Assembly: GCF_002157355.1 (NCBI RefSeq)
Contig: NZ_LYMK01000014.1
Location: 62,001 to 126,000 of the forward strand
DNA length: 64,000 bases
Direction of reading: 5' to 3'
Origin: Variovorax sp. JS1663
GTDB lineage: Bacteria; Pseudomonadota; Gammaproteobacteria; Burkholderiales; Burkholderiaceae_C
Program-made: the position numbers and the translations under genes
In this document: in pieces, positions 55,617 through 64,000 of the stretch
Layout of the letters: every line of letters begins with the position of its first letter
Position numbering within the stretch: the first letter of the stretch is position 1
Notes under the pieces: generated by a model
Databases searched by the model: none
Told to the model about the DNA's origin: nothing
The model's input: only the letters and a program-made list of their open reading frames with translations

Positions 55617-56291
55617 ATGAGCGAACCGGATTTCACGACTCTGCATCAGCGCATGCTCGCGGAGATCGCTGCCAAGACGATCTTCTCGACCATGCACCTG
55701 GGCAAGGCGGCGCTGAACCCGCGGGTGATGGACGCCCTGGCCAAGGTCCCGCGCCATGCCTTCGTGCCGATCGAGCTGCGCCCCTACGCCTATGTCGACA
55801 CGCCGTTGCCGATCGGCTATGGCAAGACCATCTCGCAGCCCTTCATCGTGGCGGTGATGACCGACCTGCTCGACGTGCGCCCCACCGACACCGTGCTGGA
55901 GATCGGCACCGGGCTGGGCTACCAGTCGGCGATCCTTTCCGAGCTGGCGAAGCAGGTCTACAGCGTCGAACTGATCGAGGAACTGGCGCGGCAGGCCCGG
56001 CAGCGGCTGGCGCGCCAGGGCCATGCCAACGTCGAGGTCCGCATCGGCAACGGCTGCCACGGCTGGCCCGCGCACGCGCCCTTCGACCGGGTGATCGTCA
56101 CGGCGGCGCCGGAGCTGATACCGTCTGCGCTGATCTATCAGCTCAAGCCGGGTGGGCGGATGGTGATCCCGGCCGGCCTGCCGGAGTCGCAGCAGCTGCT
56201 GCTGGTCCAGAAGGACGAGGACGGCACGGTCTCGACGCGGGAAATCTTCCAGGTCCTCTTCTCCCTGCTGGAAGAAGGGGAGCCCGACTGA
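55617..56291 (+). CDS. pcm: Protein-L-isoaspartate O-methyltransferase
   Basis: A 224-residue SAM methyltransferase with motif I VLEIGTGLGYQSAILSEL, the PCMT VPRHAFVP and PIGYGKTISQPFIVA segments, and DRVIVTAAPELIP. It repairs isoaspartyl residues in damaged proteins. The start has GAGGAGG 4 bases upstream. It converges on the RegA-like gene with a 21-base gap. Confidence 0.95.
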   Translation: MSEPDFTTLHQRMLAEIAAKTIFSTMHLGKAALNPRVMDALAKVPRHAFVPIELRPYAYVDTPLPIGYGKTISQPFIVAVMTDLLDVRPTDTVLEIGTGLGYQSAILSELAKQVYSVELIEELARQARQRLARQGHANVEVRIGNGCHGWPAHAPFDRVIVTAAPELIPSALIYQLKPGGRMVIPAGLPESQQLLLVQKDEDGTVSTREIFQVLFSLLEEGEPD

Positions 56292-56312
56292 GCGGCCGCT
56301 TCCGCCGCCGCG

Positions 56313-56852
56313 CTACTTCACCCGCTGCTTGCCCAGCTTGCGGGCCAGCGTGCGCCGGTGCATGCCCAGCCGCCGCGCGGTCTCCGAGATGTTGAAGCCG
56401 GTCTCGGCCAGGGTCTCGTGGATGCGCTCCCATTCCAGCGTCTTGATGGAGGTGGCGCGCTCGGTCAGCTCCACCTCCGCATCGCCCTCGGCGCGGCCGA
56501 AGGCGGCCTCGATGTCGTCCGTGTTGGAGGGCTTGGCCAGGTAGTGGCAGGCACCCAGCTTGATGGCCTCCACCGCGGTCGCGATGCTGGCATAGCCGGT
56601 GAGCACGACGATCAGCATCTCCGCGTCGTGCGCATGCAGCATCCGCACGCAGGCCAGGCCCGAGGCGCCGCCGGCGAGCTTGAGGTCCACCACCGCATGG
56701 CCCGGCGAATGGGTCTTCAGCACTTCCTCCACCTGCTCGGCGCTGGCCGCCGACAGCACCTGGTAGCCGCGCCGCTCGAAGGAGCGGGCGAGGGTGCGGG
56801 CAAAGGCTGCATCGTCTTCGACGATCAGGAGCACACGTTCTTCAGTGTCCAT
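56313..56852 (-). CDS. regA: RegA/PrrA/RoxR-type response regulator
   Basis: A 179-residue protein with a receiver domain (acidic pocket EDD at 12-14, Asp56 in VVDLKL, LTGYAS, Lys in LAKPSN) and a C-terminal Fis-type HTH (NISETARRLGMHRRTLARKLGKQ). The short Pro-free linker and this HTH are hallmarks of the RegA family of global redox regulators. It overlaps the kinase gene by 11 bases. An upstream in-frame ATG is within the kinase gene and is rejected. Confidence 0.9.
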   Translation of the reverse strand: MDTEERVLLIVEDDAAFARTLARSFERRGYQVLSAASAEQVEEVLKTHSPGHAVVDLKLAGGASGLACVRMLHAHDAEMLIVVLTGYASIATAVEAIKLGACHYLAKPSNTDDIEAAFGRAEGDAEVELTERATSIKTLEWERIHETLAETGFNISETARRLGMHRRTLARKLGKQRVK

Positions 56853-58137
56853 GGGCTGGCTCCTCCGCGAGAGTGAGCGCCGCAAGCGGCAGGCGCAGGG
56901 TGACGGCGGCCCCGCCTTCGGGCCGGTTGCGGGCCGACACGCTGCCACCCAGCGTGCGCGCGACGTTCATGACCAGGAACAGCCCCAGCCCGCCGCCCGG
57001 TCGGCCCTTGCTCGACTGGTAGGGCTTGCCCAGCTGCGCCAGCATCTCGGGCGCGAAGCCCGGGCCGGCATCGGTGACGGTCAGGACCAGCCAGTCGCCG
57101 TCGCGCGACGCCGCCAGCCCGACCCAGCGCGGGGAGGCCTCCAGCGCGTTGTCCAGCACATTGCAAAGGGTCTGTTTCAAGGCCGAGTCCGAGATGATGG
57201 GCACATCGTCGCCGAAGTCGTTGGCATAGGCCAGTGCCGGGGTGGGCCGGCTCTCGCGCCACTCGGCAACCAGCTCGTCGAGGAAGTCGCGCACGGTGGT
57301 GTGCACCGGCGCCTCGCCGCGCGCCTCGCCGGCCGACAGCAGGATGCCGGTGACGATGGTCTTGCAGCGGGCGACCTGGGCCTGCATCTCCTCGATCTCC
57401 TGCCGCAGCTCCAGGTCGGCTGCAAAGGGCTGCATGCGCGTCCAGTCGCCCAGGATCACCGACAGCGTCGCCAGCGGCGTGCCGAGCTCGTGTGCCGCAC
57501 CCGAGGCGAGCAGACCCATGCGCACGATGTGCTCCTCCTCGGCGGCGCGCTGGCGCAGATCGGCCAGGCGGGCGTCGCGGGCGCGCAGGTTGCGGTGGAT
57601 GCGGGCCATGAAGACCGCCAGCAGCGCCGCGTTGAGCACGAAGCAGATCAGCAACCCCTGGACATAGGGGCTGGCGAGCCCGCGGCCGTTCTCCAGCGGG
57701 ATCTCCAGCGGCCGGTGAAACAGGGTCAGCCCGACGAAGCAGCCAGCCGTGACCGCGATCAGGGTGCGCGTGTGGCGCGGCCCCAGCAGCACCGCGCCCA
57801 GGCAGACCTGCAGCAGGAACAGGAAGATGAAGGGGTTGGTGACGCCCCCGCTCAGGTAGAGCTGTACCGTCAACGTGCCGACGTCCGCCAGCAGCGCGAC
57901 GAAGAGCTCCATGTCGGTCACGTCCTCGTGACGGTCCCAGCGCCAGAGGCTGACCAGGTTGAAGATGGTGAGGAAGCCCAGCGCCGCGAACATCTGCTCC
58001 AGCGGCAGGCGGATGCCGAAGCCGAAATGCACCACCACGATGGTCGCGACCTGGCCGACCACGGCGATCCAGCGCAGCTGGATCAGCTGCTGCATGTTCT
58101 TCAGGCCGGTGGCGTCGGCGTCAGTGCTCGGATGCAT
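56842..58137 (-). CDS. regB: RegB/PrrB/RoxS-type redox sensor histidine kinase
   Basis: A 431-residue kinase with six membrane helices. The GGVTNPFIFLFLLQV motif between helices is a RegB hallmark implicated in quinone sensing. The H-box is GAAHELGTPL (His216), and the redox-active cysteine follows in ARCKTIVTGIL (Cys258). N- and G-boxes are NVLDNALEAS and GGGLGLFL. The start ATG at 58137 overlaps the SURF1 gene by 17 bases; an upstream alternative at 58185 is possible. It probably senses the quinone pool fed by the oxidase encoded upstream. Confidence 0.9.
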   Translation of the reverse strand: MHPSTDADATGLKNMQQLIQLRWIAVVGQVATIVVVHFGFGIRLPLEQMFAALGFLTIFNLVSLWRWDRHEDVTDMELFVALLADVGTLTVQLYLSGGVTNPFIFLFLLQVCLGAVLLGPRHTRTLIAVTAGCFVGLTLFHRPLEIPLENGRGLASPYVQGLLICFVLNAALLAVFMARIHRNLRARDARLADLRQRAAEEEHIVRMGLLASGAAHELGTPLATLSVILGDWTRMQPFAADLELRQEIEEMQAQVARCKTIVTGILLSAGEARGEAPVHTTVRDFLDELVAEWRESRPTPALAYANDFGDDVPIISDSALKQTLCNVLDNALEASPRWVGLAASRDGDWLVLTVTDAGPGFAPEMLAQLGKPYQSSKGRPGGGLGLFLVMNVARTLGGSVSARNRPEGGAAVTLRLPLAALTLAEEPAHGH

Positions 58138-58903
58138 CCCGGGATTGTCTTGCGCTGCGTACCACCCACCAGGCCGCGGCCGCAACCCCCAGGGCCAGCG
58201 CGAACCAGGTGAGGGCGTAGACGAGGTGGTTGTTGCGGAAGACGATCACCGTCAGGCCGGCGGCCGGCCAGCGCGGCTCGGCGCCCGGGGCGGGCTGGCC
58301 GGGCGGGGCGTCCTCGTCCACGAAGAAGGGCGCAGCGCCGGGCAGCCCGCGCGCCGCGGCGATGGCCTGCACGTCGCGCGAGAACCAGCGGTCGCCCGCA
58401 GGATCGTTGCGGCGCAGGAAGCCGCCGCCGGGTTCGCTGATGCGCAGCAGGCCGGTCAGCTGCACCTCGCCGGCCGGCTCGTTGCCGCTGCGGCTGGCGC
58501 GCTCGCGCCGCTCGGGCGGCACGAAGCCGCGGTTGACCAGGACGATCGTGCCCTGTGCAGTGCGCAGCGGCGTCAGCACCCAGTGGCCCGGGCCCAGCAC
58601 GGTCGAGGCCTGCACCAGCGTCTCGCGCTCGTGCAGGAAGCTGCCGGACAGGCGCACGTGCCGGTACTCGTCGCCCGCCGCGTTGACCTGCGGCCATTGC
58701 GCGAGTGGCGGGATGTCCGCCGGTGCCGCGTGCACGCGCGTCTCGACGCGCTCGATCAGGTCCAGCTTCCAGGCGCGCCGCTCCAGCTGCCACATGCCCA
58801 GCGCCGCGAACAGCGCGAAAAGCAAAACGCCGGCGAGGGCGAGCAGCGCCAGCGCCGGCGTGGAATGCGGTCTCCGCGAGGTGTCGGAGGGCGTCCCGCT
58901 CAA
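58121..58903 (-). CDS. SURF1-family oxidase assembly protein
   Basis: A 260-residue protein with two membrane helices (about 16-35 and 228-247) flanking a periplasmic domain. SURF1 motifs are LGMWQLERRAWK, HVRLSGSFL, LVNRGFVPPE and FRNNHLVYALTWFALA. SURF1 helps insert haem a into subunit I. It overlaps cyoD by 4 bases and sits where cyoE would be in E. coli. By position it is a quinol-oxidase-specific SURF1. Confidence 0.92.
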   Translation of the reverse strand: MSGTPSDTSRRPHSTPALALLALAGVLLFALFAALGMWQLERRAWKLDLIERVETRVHAAPADIPPLAQWPQVNAAGDEYRHVRLSGSFLHERETLVQASTVLGPGHWVLTPLRTAQGTIVLVNRGFVPPERRERASRSGNEPAGEVQLTGLLRISEPGGGFLRRNDPAGDRWFSRDVQAIAAARGLPGAAPFFVDEDAPPGQPAPGAEPRWPAAGLTVIVFRNNHLVYALTWFALALGVAAAAWWVVRSARQSRDASEH

Positions 58904-59292
58904 GGCATGTTGCGCATCTCGTGCATGGATGCCGGCATCATGTTGTGGTTGAGGTGGAACATCACCCAGAGCGATCCGCTCAGCGTGATCACCACCAGCA
59001 CGATGGTGAAGATCAGCGCCAGCATGTTCCAGCCGCCCTCGGAGTGCGCGTTGAGGTGCAGGAAGTAGATCATGTGGACCACGATCTGCACGGCCGCGAA
59101 GGCGAGGATCACGAAGGAGGTGGTGCTCGGGCTTTCGATGACCTTGCCCATCACCAGCCAGAAGGGAATGGCGGTGAGGATCACCGACAGGATGAACCCG
59201 GTGACGTAGCCCTTCAGGCTGATGTGCAGGCCGTGGTCGTCATCGTCGTGGTGGCCGTGGCCAGGGTCGTCGTGTGCGTGCGGCTCGCTCAT
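58900..59292 (-). CDS. cyoD: Quinol oxidase subunit IV CyoD
   Basis: A 130-residue protein with three membrane helices in its second part (GYVTGFILSVILTAIPFWLVM; VILAFAAVQIVVHMIYFLHL; IFTIVLVVITLSGSLWVMFHL). A His/Asp-rich soluble N-terminus (HAHDDPGHGHHDDDDHG) precedes them and makes it longer than E. coli CyoD. Starts and stops overlap with both neighbours (ATGA each side). Confidence 0.93.
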   Translation of the reverse strand: MSEPHAHDDPGHGHHDDDDHGLHISLKGYVTGFILSVILTAIPFWLVMGKVIESPSTTSFVILAFAAVQIVVHMIYFLHLNAHSEGGWNMLALIFTIVLVVITLSGSLWVMFHLNHNMMPASMHEMRNMP

Positions 59293-59945
59293 TTCAGGGT
59301 CCCCATCAGGTAGACGAAGGTGAAGACGCCGATCCAGACGACGTCCAGGAAGTGCCAGAACATCGACAGGCACATCAGCCGCCGCCGGTTCTCCGCGATC
59401 AGGCCGTGCTTGCCGACCTGGATCATCAGCGTGATCAGCCAGACGATGCCGAAGCTGACGTGCAGCCCGTGCGTGCCCACCAGCGTGAAGAAGGAGGACA
59501 GGAAGGCGCTGCGCTGCGGGCCTGCGCCCTCGTGGATCATGTGCGCGAACTCGTAGAGCTCGATGCCGATGAAGCCCGCGCCCAGCAGGCCGGTGATCGC
59601 CAGCCACACCAGCACGCCGCCGGTGCGCTTCTTCAGCATCTCCAGCATCGCGAAGCCGTAAGTGATGGAGGACAGCAGCAGCAGCGAGGTGTTGAGCGCC
59701 ACCAGCGGCAGGTCGAACAGGTCGGCGCCCGAAGGGCCGGCCGCGTAGCTGCGGCCCAGCACACCGTACATCGCGAACAGGCAGGCGAACACCAGGCAGT
59801 CGCTCATCAGGTAGAGCCAGAAGCCCAGCAGCGTGCCGTTCTGCGGATGGTGGTCCCCGGTCACGAGGAATTGCGGGCGCTCGGTGGACGGCGCACCGAT
59901 GTGCATGCCGCGAGCGGGGGGCGTGGTGGCGGTGATCTCAGACAT
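59289..59945 (-). CDS. cyoC: Quinol oxidase subunit III CyoC
   Basis: A 218-residue haem-copper oxidase subunit III with five predicted helices. Motifs include [21 protein letters not shown], the [29 protein letters not shown] segment, and [20 protein letters not shown]. It overlaps cyoB by 8 bases and cyoD by 4. Confidence 0.95.
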   Translation of the reverse strand: MSEITATTPPARGMHIGAPSTERPQFLVTGDHHPQNGTLLGFWLYLMSDCLVFACLFAMYGVLGRSYAAGPSGADLFDLPLVALNTSLLLLSSITYGFAMLEMLKKRTGGVLVWLAITGLLGAGFIGIELYEFAHMIHEGAGPQRSAFLSSFFTLVGTHGLHVSFGIVWLITLMIQVGKHGLIAENRRRLMCLSMFWHFLDVVWIGVFTFVYLMGTLK

Positions 59946-61941
59946 GGCCGGCCAGGAGTCGGGTGCGCTCGGCTTCCGTGCGGACGACGTCGTCCGCCTG
60001 GATGTAGTAGTCGCGCTTGTAGTTGAAGGTGTGGACGATGGTCGCCAGGATCAGCACCGCGAAAGACACGCCCGCGATCAGCCACATGTGCCAGATCAGC
60101 GCGAAACCGCAGATCGCGCTCAGCACGGCCAGCACGAAGCCGGCGGCGGTGTTCTTCGGCATGTGGATCGCCGCGAAGCCCTCCCGCGGCCGCTCGAAGC
60201 CGCGGCGCTTCATGTCCCACCACGCATCGTTGTCATGAATGTTCGGCGTGAAGGCGAAGTTGTAGTCCGGCGGCGGTGAGGAGGTCGACCACTCCAGCGT
60301 GCGGCCGTCCCACGGGTCGCCCGTGGTGTCGCGCAGCGCGTCGCGGCGCTTGAAGCTCACGTACAACTGGATCAGGAAGCTCGCGATGCCCAGCGCGATC
60401 AGCACCGCGCCGAAGGCGGCGATCTGGAACCAGATCTGGATGGACGGGTCCTCGAAGTGGCTCAGGCGCCGCGTCACCCCCATCAGGCCCAGCACGTACA
60501 GCGGCATGAAGGCGAAGTAGAAGCCGATCAGCCAGAACCAGAAGGAGCACTTGCCCCAGAAGGGATCGAGCTTGTAGCCGAACACCTTCGGGTACCAGTA
60601 GGTGATGGCGGCGAACACGCCGAACACCACGCCGCCGATGATCACATTGTGGAAGTGCGCGATCAGGAACAGGCTGTTGTGCAGCACGAAGTCGGCCGGC
60701 GGCACCGCCAGCAGCACGCCCGTCATGCCTCCGATCACAAAGGTGACCATGAAGCCCACCGTCCACAGCATCGGCACCTCGAACTTGATGCGCCCGTGAT
60801 ACATGGTGAACAGCCAGTTGAAGATCTTCGCCCCCGTCGGGATCGAGATGATCATCGTCGTGATGCCGAAGAACGAGTTCACGCTCGCGCCCGAGCCCAT
60901 GGTGAAGAAATGGTGCAGCCACACCAGGTACGACAGGATGGTGATCACCACCGTCGCATACACCATGGAGGCGTAGCCGAACAGGCGCTTGCGGCTGAAG
61001 GTGGAGACGATCTCCGAGAAGGCGCCGAACACCGGCAGGATCAGGATGTACACCTCCGGATGGCCCCAGATCCAGATGAGGTTGACGTACATCATCGGAT
61101 TGCCGCCGAGCTCGTTGGTGAAGAAGTTCGTTCCGACGTAACGGTCCATCGACAGCAGCGCCAGCACGGCCGTCAGCACCGGGAAGGCCGCCACGATCAG
61201 CACGTTGGTGCACAGCGAGGTCCAGGTGAAGACCGGCATCTTCATCAGCGTCATGCCGGGCGCGCGCATCTTCACGATGGTGGCGATCAGGTTCACCCCC
61301 GACAGCAATGTGCCCACCCCCGCGATCTGCAAGGACCATATGTAGTAGTCCACCCCCACGTCCGGGCTGTAGAGGATGCCCGACAGCGGCGGATAGGCCA
61401 GCCAGCCGGTCTTGGCGTACTCGCCGACGAACAGCGAGGCCATCGTCAGCATCGCGCCCGCCGTGGTCATCCAGAAGCTGAAGTTGTTCAGGAAGGGGAA
61501 GGCCACGTCGCGCGCGCCGATCTGCAGCGGCACCACGTAGTTCATGAGCCCGGTGACCAGCGGCATCGCCACGAAGAAGATCATGATCACGCCGTGCGCC
61601 GTGAAGACCTGGTCGTAGTGGTGCGGCGGCAGGTAGCCCATGTTGTCGCCGAAGGCCATCGCCTGCTGCAGCCGCATCATGATCGCGTCGGCGAAGCCGC
61701 GCAGCAGCATCACGATGCCCAGCACGATGTACATCACGCCGATCTTCTTGTGGTCGATGCTGGTGACCCAGTTGTGCCAGAAGGGGCCCCAGGCCCGGTA
61801 GTAGGTCATGGCGCCCACGAGCGCCAGGCCGCCCAGCACGACGGCGATGAAGGTCGCCACCAGGATGGGCTCGTGGTAGGGGAAGGCCTCCCAGGTGAGG
61901 CGACCGAAGATGAGCTTGGTCAGGTCGGGATGGTCGGGCAT
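59938..61941 (-). CDS. cyoB: Quinol oxidase subunit I CyoB
   Basis: A 667-residue haem-copper oxidase subunit with 14-15 helices. [15 protein letters not shown] carries the CuB His and the cross-linked Tyr. Using the E. coli enzyme as guide (offset +10), the quinol-site residues are kept: Arg81 and Asp85 in LRGFAD, and His108 and Gln111 in HHYDQ; His116 is the low-spin haem ligand. This supports a ubiquinol rather than cytochrome c oxidase. It starts 30 bases after cyoA. Confidence 0.97.
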   Translation of the reverse strand: MPDHPDLTKLIFGRLTWEAFPYHEPILVATFIAVVLGGLALVGAMTYYRAWGPFWHNWVTSIDHKKIGVMYIVLGIVMLLRGFADAIMMRLQQAMAFGDNMGYLPPHHYDQVFTAHGVIMIFFVAMPLVTGLMNYVVPLQIGARDVAFPFLNNFSFWMTTAGAMLTMASLFVGEYAKTGWLAYPPLSGILYSPDVGVDYYIWSLQIAGVGTLLSGVNLIATIVKMRAPGMTLMKMPVFTWTSLCTNVLIVAAFPVLTAVLALLSMDRYVGTNFFTNELGGNPMMYVNLIWIWGHPEVYILILPVFGAFSEIVSTFSRKRLFGYASMVYATVVITILSYLVWLHHFFTMGSGASVNSFFGITTMIISIPTGAKIFNWLFTMYHGRIKFEVPMLWTVGFMVTFVIGGMTGVLLAVPPADFVLHNSLFLIAHFHNVIIGGVVFGVFAAITYWYPKVFGYKLDPFWGKCSFWFWLIGFYFAFMPLYVLGLMGVTRRLSHFEDPSIQIWFQIAAFGAVLIALGIASFLIQLYVSFKRRDALRDTTGDPWDGRTLEWSTSSPPPDYNFAFTPNIHDNDAWWDMKRRGFERPREGFAAIHMPKNTAAGFVLAVLSAICGFALIWHMWLIAGVSFAVLILATIVHTFNYKRDYYIQADDVVRTEAERTRLLAGHV

Positions 61942-61971
61942 CGTGCGTCTCGGGTAGCCTGAAACAAGGGG

Positions 61972-63033
61972 TTACTGGAGAGTGGTCCGGATGGGCAGGG
62001 GCGCGCCGGTCGGGTTGTCGGCGGTGCAGATTTCGGCGGCCACGGTGCGCATCGGCAGGCCCTGCTCGCCGCGCGGCACCTCGGTCAGCGCCAGGGGCGA
62101 CAGGCCCGCCTTGCCCGCGCCGCCGGAGGCATCCACCGCCATCATGTGGCGCATGCACATCTTGCCGGGTTCCACGCAGCGGTTGAGGATGGCGTCGTAC
62201 AGGCCCGGTGCCACGCTGGCGTAGCGGCGCACCGGCTCGCGCTCGCTGGGCTTCTCGAGCTGGAGGTAGTCGGGGCGGCCCAGCGTCTTGCCCTCGGCCT
62301 TGGCCTTCTGGACCCAGCTGTCGAACTCGGCACCCGCGAGGCCGTGGAACTTGAAGCGCATGCCGGAGAAGCCGGCGCCGCTGTAGTTGGCCGAGAAGCC
62401 CTCGTACACGCCGGGCTGGTTGATCACCGCGTGCAGCTTGGTCTCCATGCCGGGCATGGCGTAGATCATCCCCGCCAGGGCCGGCACATAGAAGGAATTC
62501 ATGACCGAGGAGGCCGTGATCTTGAACTGGATCGGCCGGTCCACCGGCGCGGCCAGTTCGTTGACCGTGGCGATGCCCTGCTCGGGGTAGAAGAACAGCC
62601 ATTTCCAGTCCAGCGCCACCACCTCGACCACCAGCGGCTGCGTGCCCTCGGGCACGTGGCGCCCCTCGGCGATGCGGTCCAGCGGCCGGTACGGGTCCAG
62701 GGTGTGGGTGCTGATCCAGGTCAGCGCACCCAGGGCGATGATGATCAGCAGGGGCGCCGCCCAGATCACCAGCTCCAGCTGGGTGGAGTGGTCCCAGTCC
62801 GGCTTGTAGGTCGCTTCGGTGTTCGATTGCCGGTAGCGCCAGGCGAACAGCAGGGTCAGGGCGATCACCGGCACGATGATCAGCAGCATCAGCAGCGTGG
62901 AGATCACGATCAGGCGCCCCTGCTGGGCGGCGATGTCGCCTGACGGGTTCAGCACCACCATGTTGCAGCCCGCCAACAGCAGGGCGGGGAGGAGCAGGGC
63001 CGACCGGCGAAGGAGCTTCTGGAGGAGTGGCAT
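61972..63033 (-). CDS. cyoA: Quinol oxidase subunit II CyoA
   Basis: A 353-residue lipoprotein. The signal ends LLLAGC (lipobox). Two membrane helices (about 42-65 and 88-108) and a cupredoxin domain (VVALDWKWLFFYPEQGIATVN) follow. The CuA cysteine ligands are absent, as expected for a quinol oxidase. The C-terminus is extended relative to E. coli (about 315 residues). It is first in the leftward cyoABCD-SURF1-regBA set. The ATG at 63033 was chosen at the lipoprotein signal; the frame is open further upstream. Confidence 0.94.
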   Translation of the reverse strand: MPLLQKLLRRSALLLPALLLAGCNMVVLNPSGDIAAQQGRLIVISTLLMLLIIVPVIALTLLFAWRYRQSNTEATYKPDWDHSTQLELVIWAAPLLIIIALGALTWISTHTLDPYRPLDRIAEGRHVPEGTQPLVVEVVALDWKWLFFYPEQGIATVNELAAPVDRPIQFKITASSVMNSFYVPALAGMIYAMPGMETKLHAVINQPGVYEGFSANYSGAGFSGMRFKFHGLAGAEFDSWVQKAKAEGKTLGRPDYLQLEKPSEREPVRRYASVAPGLYDAILNRCVEPGKMCMRHMMAVDASGGAGKAGLSPLALTEVPRGEQGLPMRTVAAEICTADNPTGAPLPIRTTLQ

Positions 63034-63122
63034 GCCTGGAGCAGGAAGAAAACGGGCCCCGCGGGAAAACGCGGATGGCGATTGGGCGCAGAATGTATCC
63101 CCATCGAGGACCATTGGCGATT

Positions 63123-63135
63123 GGACGTTTTGTCC
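63123..63135. promoter_or_regulatory. Inverted repeat in the cyoA/MFS divergent region
   Basis: GGAC-GTTTT-GTCC is an interrupted palindrome about 90 bases before cyoA and 72 bases before the divergent MFS gene. The 174-base gap holds no gene. It is a candidate operator for either direction; no FNR-type box was recognised. Confidence 0.3.
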
Positions 63136-63207
63136 TATGGCGCAAATCTGCATCTGATGCGACCCTGAGAGATCTTTGCAAGGCTCCCTGAACCCCGAAG
63201 CACCGCG

Positions 63208-64000
63208 ATGTCCAGCCTCAGTCACGCCCCATCCGAACCCTCTTCCGACACCCTCGAGAGGGATGCCCGCCTCATCACCGCCGACCATTCGGTGGCCCCC
63301 GGCGAGATCGCCGTCGGTGTTGTCATCGGGCGCGCTTCCGAGTATTTCGACTTCTTCGTCTACGGCATCGCTTCGGTGCTGGTCTTCCCGGCGCTGTTCT
63401 TTCCCTTCGAGCAGCGCCTGGAGGGCACACTTTACGCCTTCGTCATCTTCTCGTTCGCATTTATCGCGCGTCCCTTCGGCACCGTTGTCTCGATGGCGAT
63501 ACAGCGGCGCTGGGGCCGCGCCACCAAGCTGACGATCGCCCTGTTCCTGCTGGGCACGTCGACGGTGGGCATCGCCTTCCTCCCCGGCTACGAGAGCGCG
63601 GGTGTGCTGTCCATCGTTCTGCTGTCGATCCTGCGCGTCGGTCAGGGGCTGGCCCTGGGCGGCTCCTGGGACGGCCTGCCCTCGGTGCTGGCGATGAATG
63701 CGCCCCCGAACCGGCGCGGCTGGTATTCGATGCTGGGCCAGCTCGGCGCGCCGGTGGGCTTCATCGTGGCCAGCGGCCTGTTCGCCTTCCTGTACGCCAG
63801 CCTGTCGCTGGACGACTTCCTATCGTGGGGCTGGCGCTACGCCTTCTTCGTGGCCTTCGCGATCAATGTGGTGGCGCTCTTCTCGCGGCTGCGGCTCGTG
63901 GTGACGCACGAGTACGAACAGCTCATGGAGGAGGGCGAGCTCGAACCCACCCGCGTCGGCGAACTGGTGCGTGCGCAGGGCGGCAACCTGCTGATCGGCG
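63208..64000 (+). CDS. MFS metabolite:proton symporter, 3' end cut by window edge
   Basis: From ATG 63208 the frame is open to the window end (264 residues). It shows VIGRASEYFDFFVYGIASV (helix 1 of the metabolite:H+ symporter family, where most members have GTTIEWYDFF), RRWGRATKL in the helix 2-3 loop and RVGQGLALGGSWDG in helix 4. About six helices are visible. The family includes dicarboxylate, shikimate and proline/betaine carriers; the substrate is not inferable. The gene diverges from cyoA. Confidence 0.86.
   Translation, partial: MSSLSHAPSEPSSDTLERDARLITADHSVAPGEIAVGVVIGRASEYFDFFVYGIASVLVFPALFFPFEQRLEGTLYAFVIFSFAFIARPFGTVVSMAIQRRWGRATKLTIALFLLGTSTVGIAFLPGYESAGVLSIVLLSILRVGQGLALGGSWDGLPSVLAMNAPPNRRGWYSMLGQLGAPVGFIVASGLFAFLYASLSLDDFLSWGWRYAFFVAFAINVVALFSRLRLVVTHEYEQLMEEGELEPTRVGELVRAQGGNLLIG

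Noticed and set aside
63034-63207. FNR/ArcA-type binding site upstream of cyoA
   Set aside because: No TTGAT-N4-ATCAA-like motif is present; only a weak GGAC/GTCC inverted repeat, reported at low confidence.

Overview
The window is GC-rich chromosomal DNA from a betaproteobacterium, most likely a Burkholderiales member of the Comamonadaceae (Variovorax/Acidovorax-like). This is inferred from gene content, gene order (rimP-nusA-infB-rbfA-truB-typA; guaB-guaA; pepA-holC; lptFG) and protein style, not from a database search. Genes are tightly packed with many 4-base start/stop overlaps. Outside one decayed integrase region there is no non-coding stretch longer than about 190 bases.

Layout. 1-0.6 kb: a VapC/RHH-type toxin-antitoxin pair cut by the window edge. 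0.6-15.4 kb: housekeeping genes (hrpA, a methionine-type aminotransferase, cysB, a CbiX-like chelatase, lptG-lptF diverging from pepA-holC, an orphan LivK-like lipoprotein, a stand-alone receiver protein, tRNA-Ser(GGA), an SPFH/NfeD pair). 15.5-28 kb: a basic amino acid decarboxylase, an EamA transporter, a fasciclin protein, a periplasmic-type ATP-dependent DNA ligase, fabI, a complete yejABEF-type peptide ABC transporter and a YbfB-like MFS protein. 28-37.3 kb: the rimP-nusA-infB-rbfA-truB-typA translation operon, with a promoter and terminator-like hairpin in its leader. 37.4-40.6 kb: an envelope group (WXXGXW protein, ECF sigma/anti-sigma/lipoprotein operon, WcaF-like acetyltransferase) and smpB.

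40.7-45.7 kb: an AraC-type regulator diverges from an SDR, a StyA-like flavoprotein monooxygenase, a flavin reductase and a dienelactone hydrolase-SnoaL fusion. This resembles the iif/ind indole-to-anthranilate clusters. 45.8-51.1 kb: ratA-ratB, a DUF4124 protein, then guaB and guaA with a second toxin-antitoxin pair between them.

51.1-55.5 kb: a decayed genomic island in the 3' end of guaA. It is bounded by direct repeats that both contain GAGTGGGAGTGA. It carries an integrase pseudogene, a response-regulator gene fragment, and a LysR / thiol-dioxygenase-like cupin / MFS cargo module.

55.6-64 kb: pcm, then (leftward) a cyoABCD quinol oxidase operon. It continues through a SURF1 gene into a RegB/RegA-type redox two-component system, so the oxidase, its assembly factor and a redox sensor appear co-transcribed. 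A truncated MFS symporter gene diverges from cyoA at the right edge.
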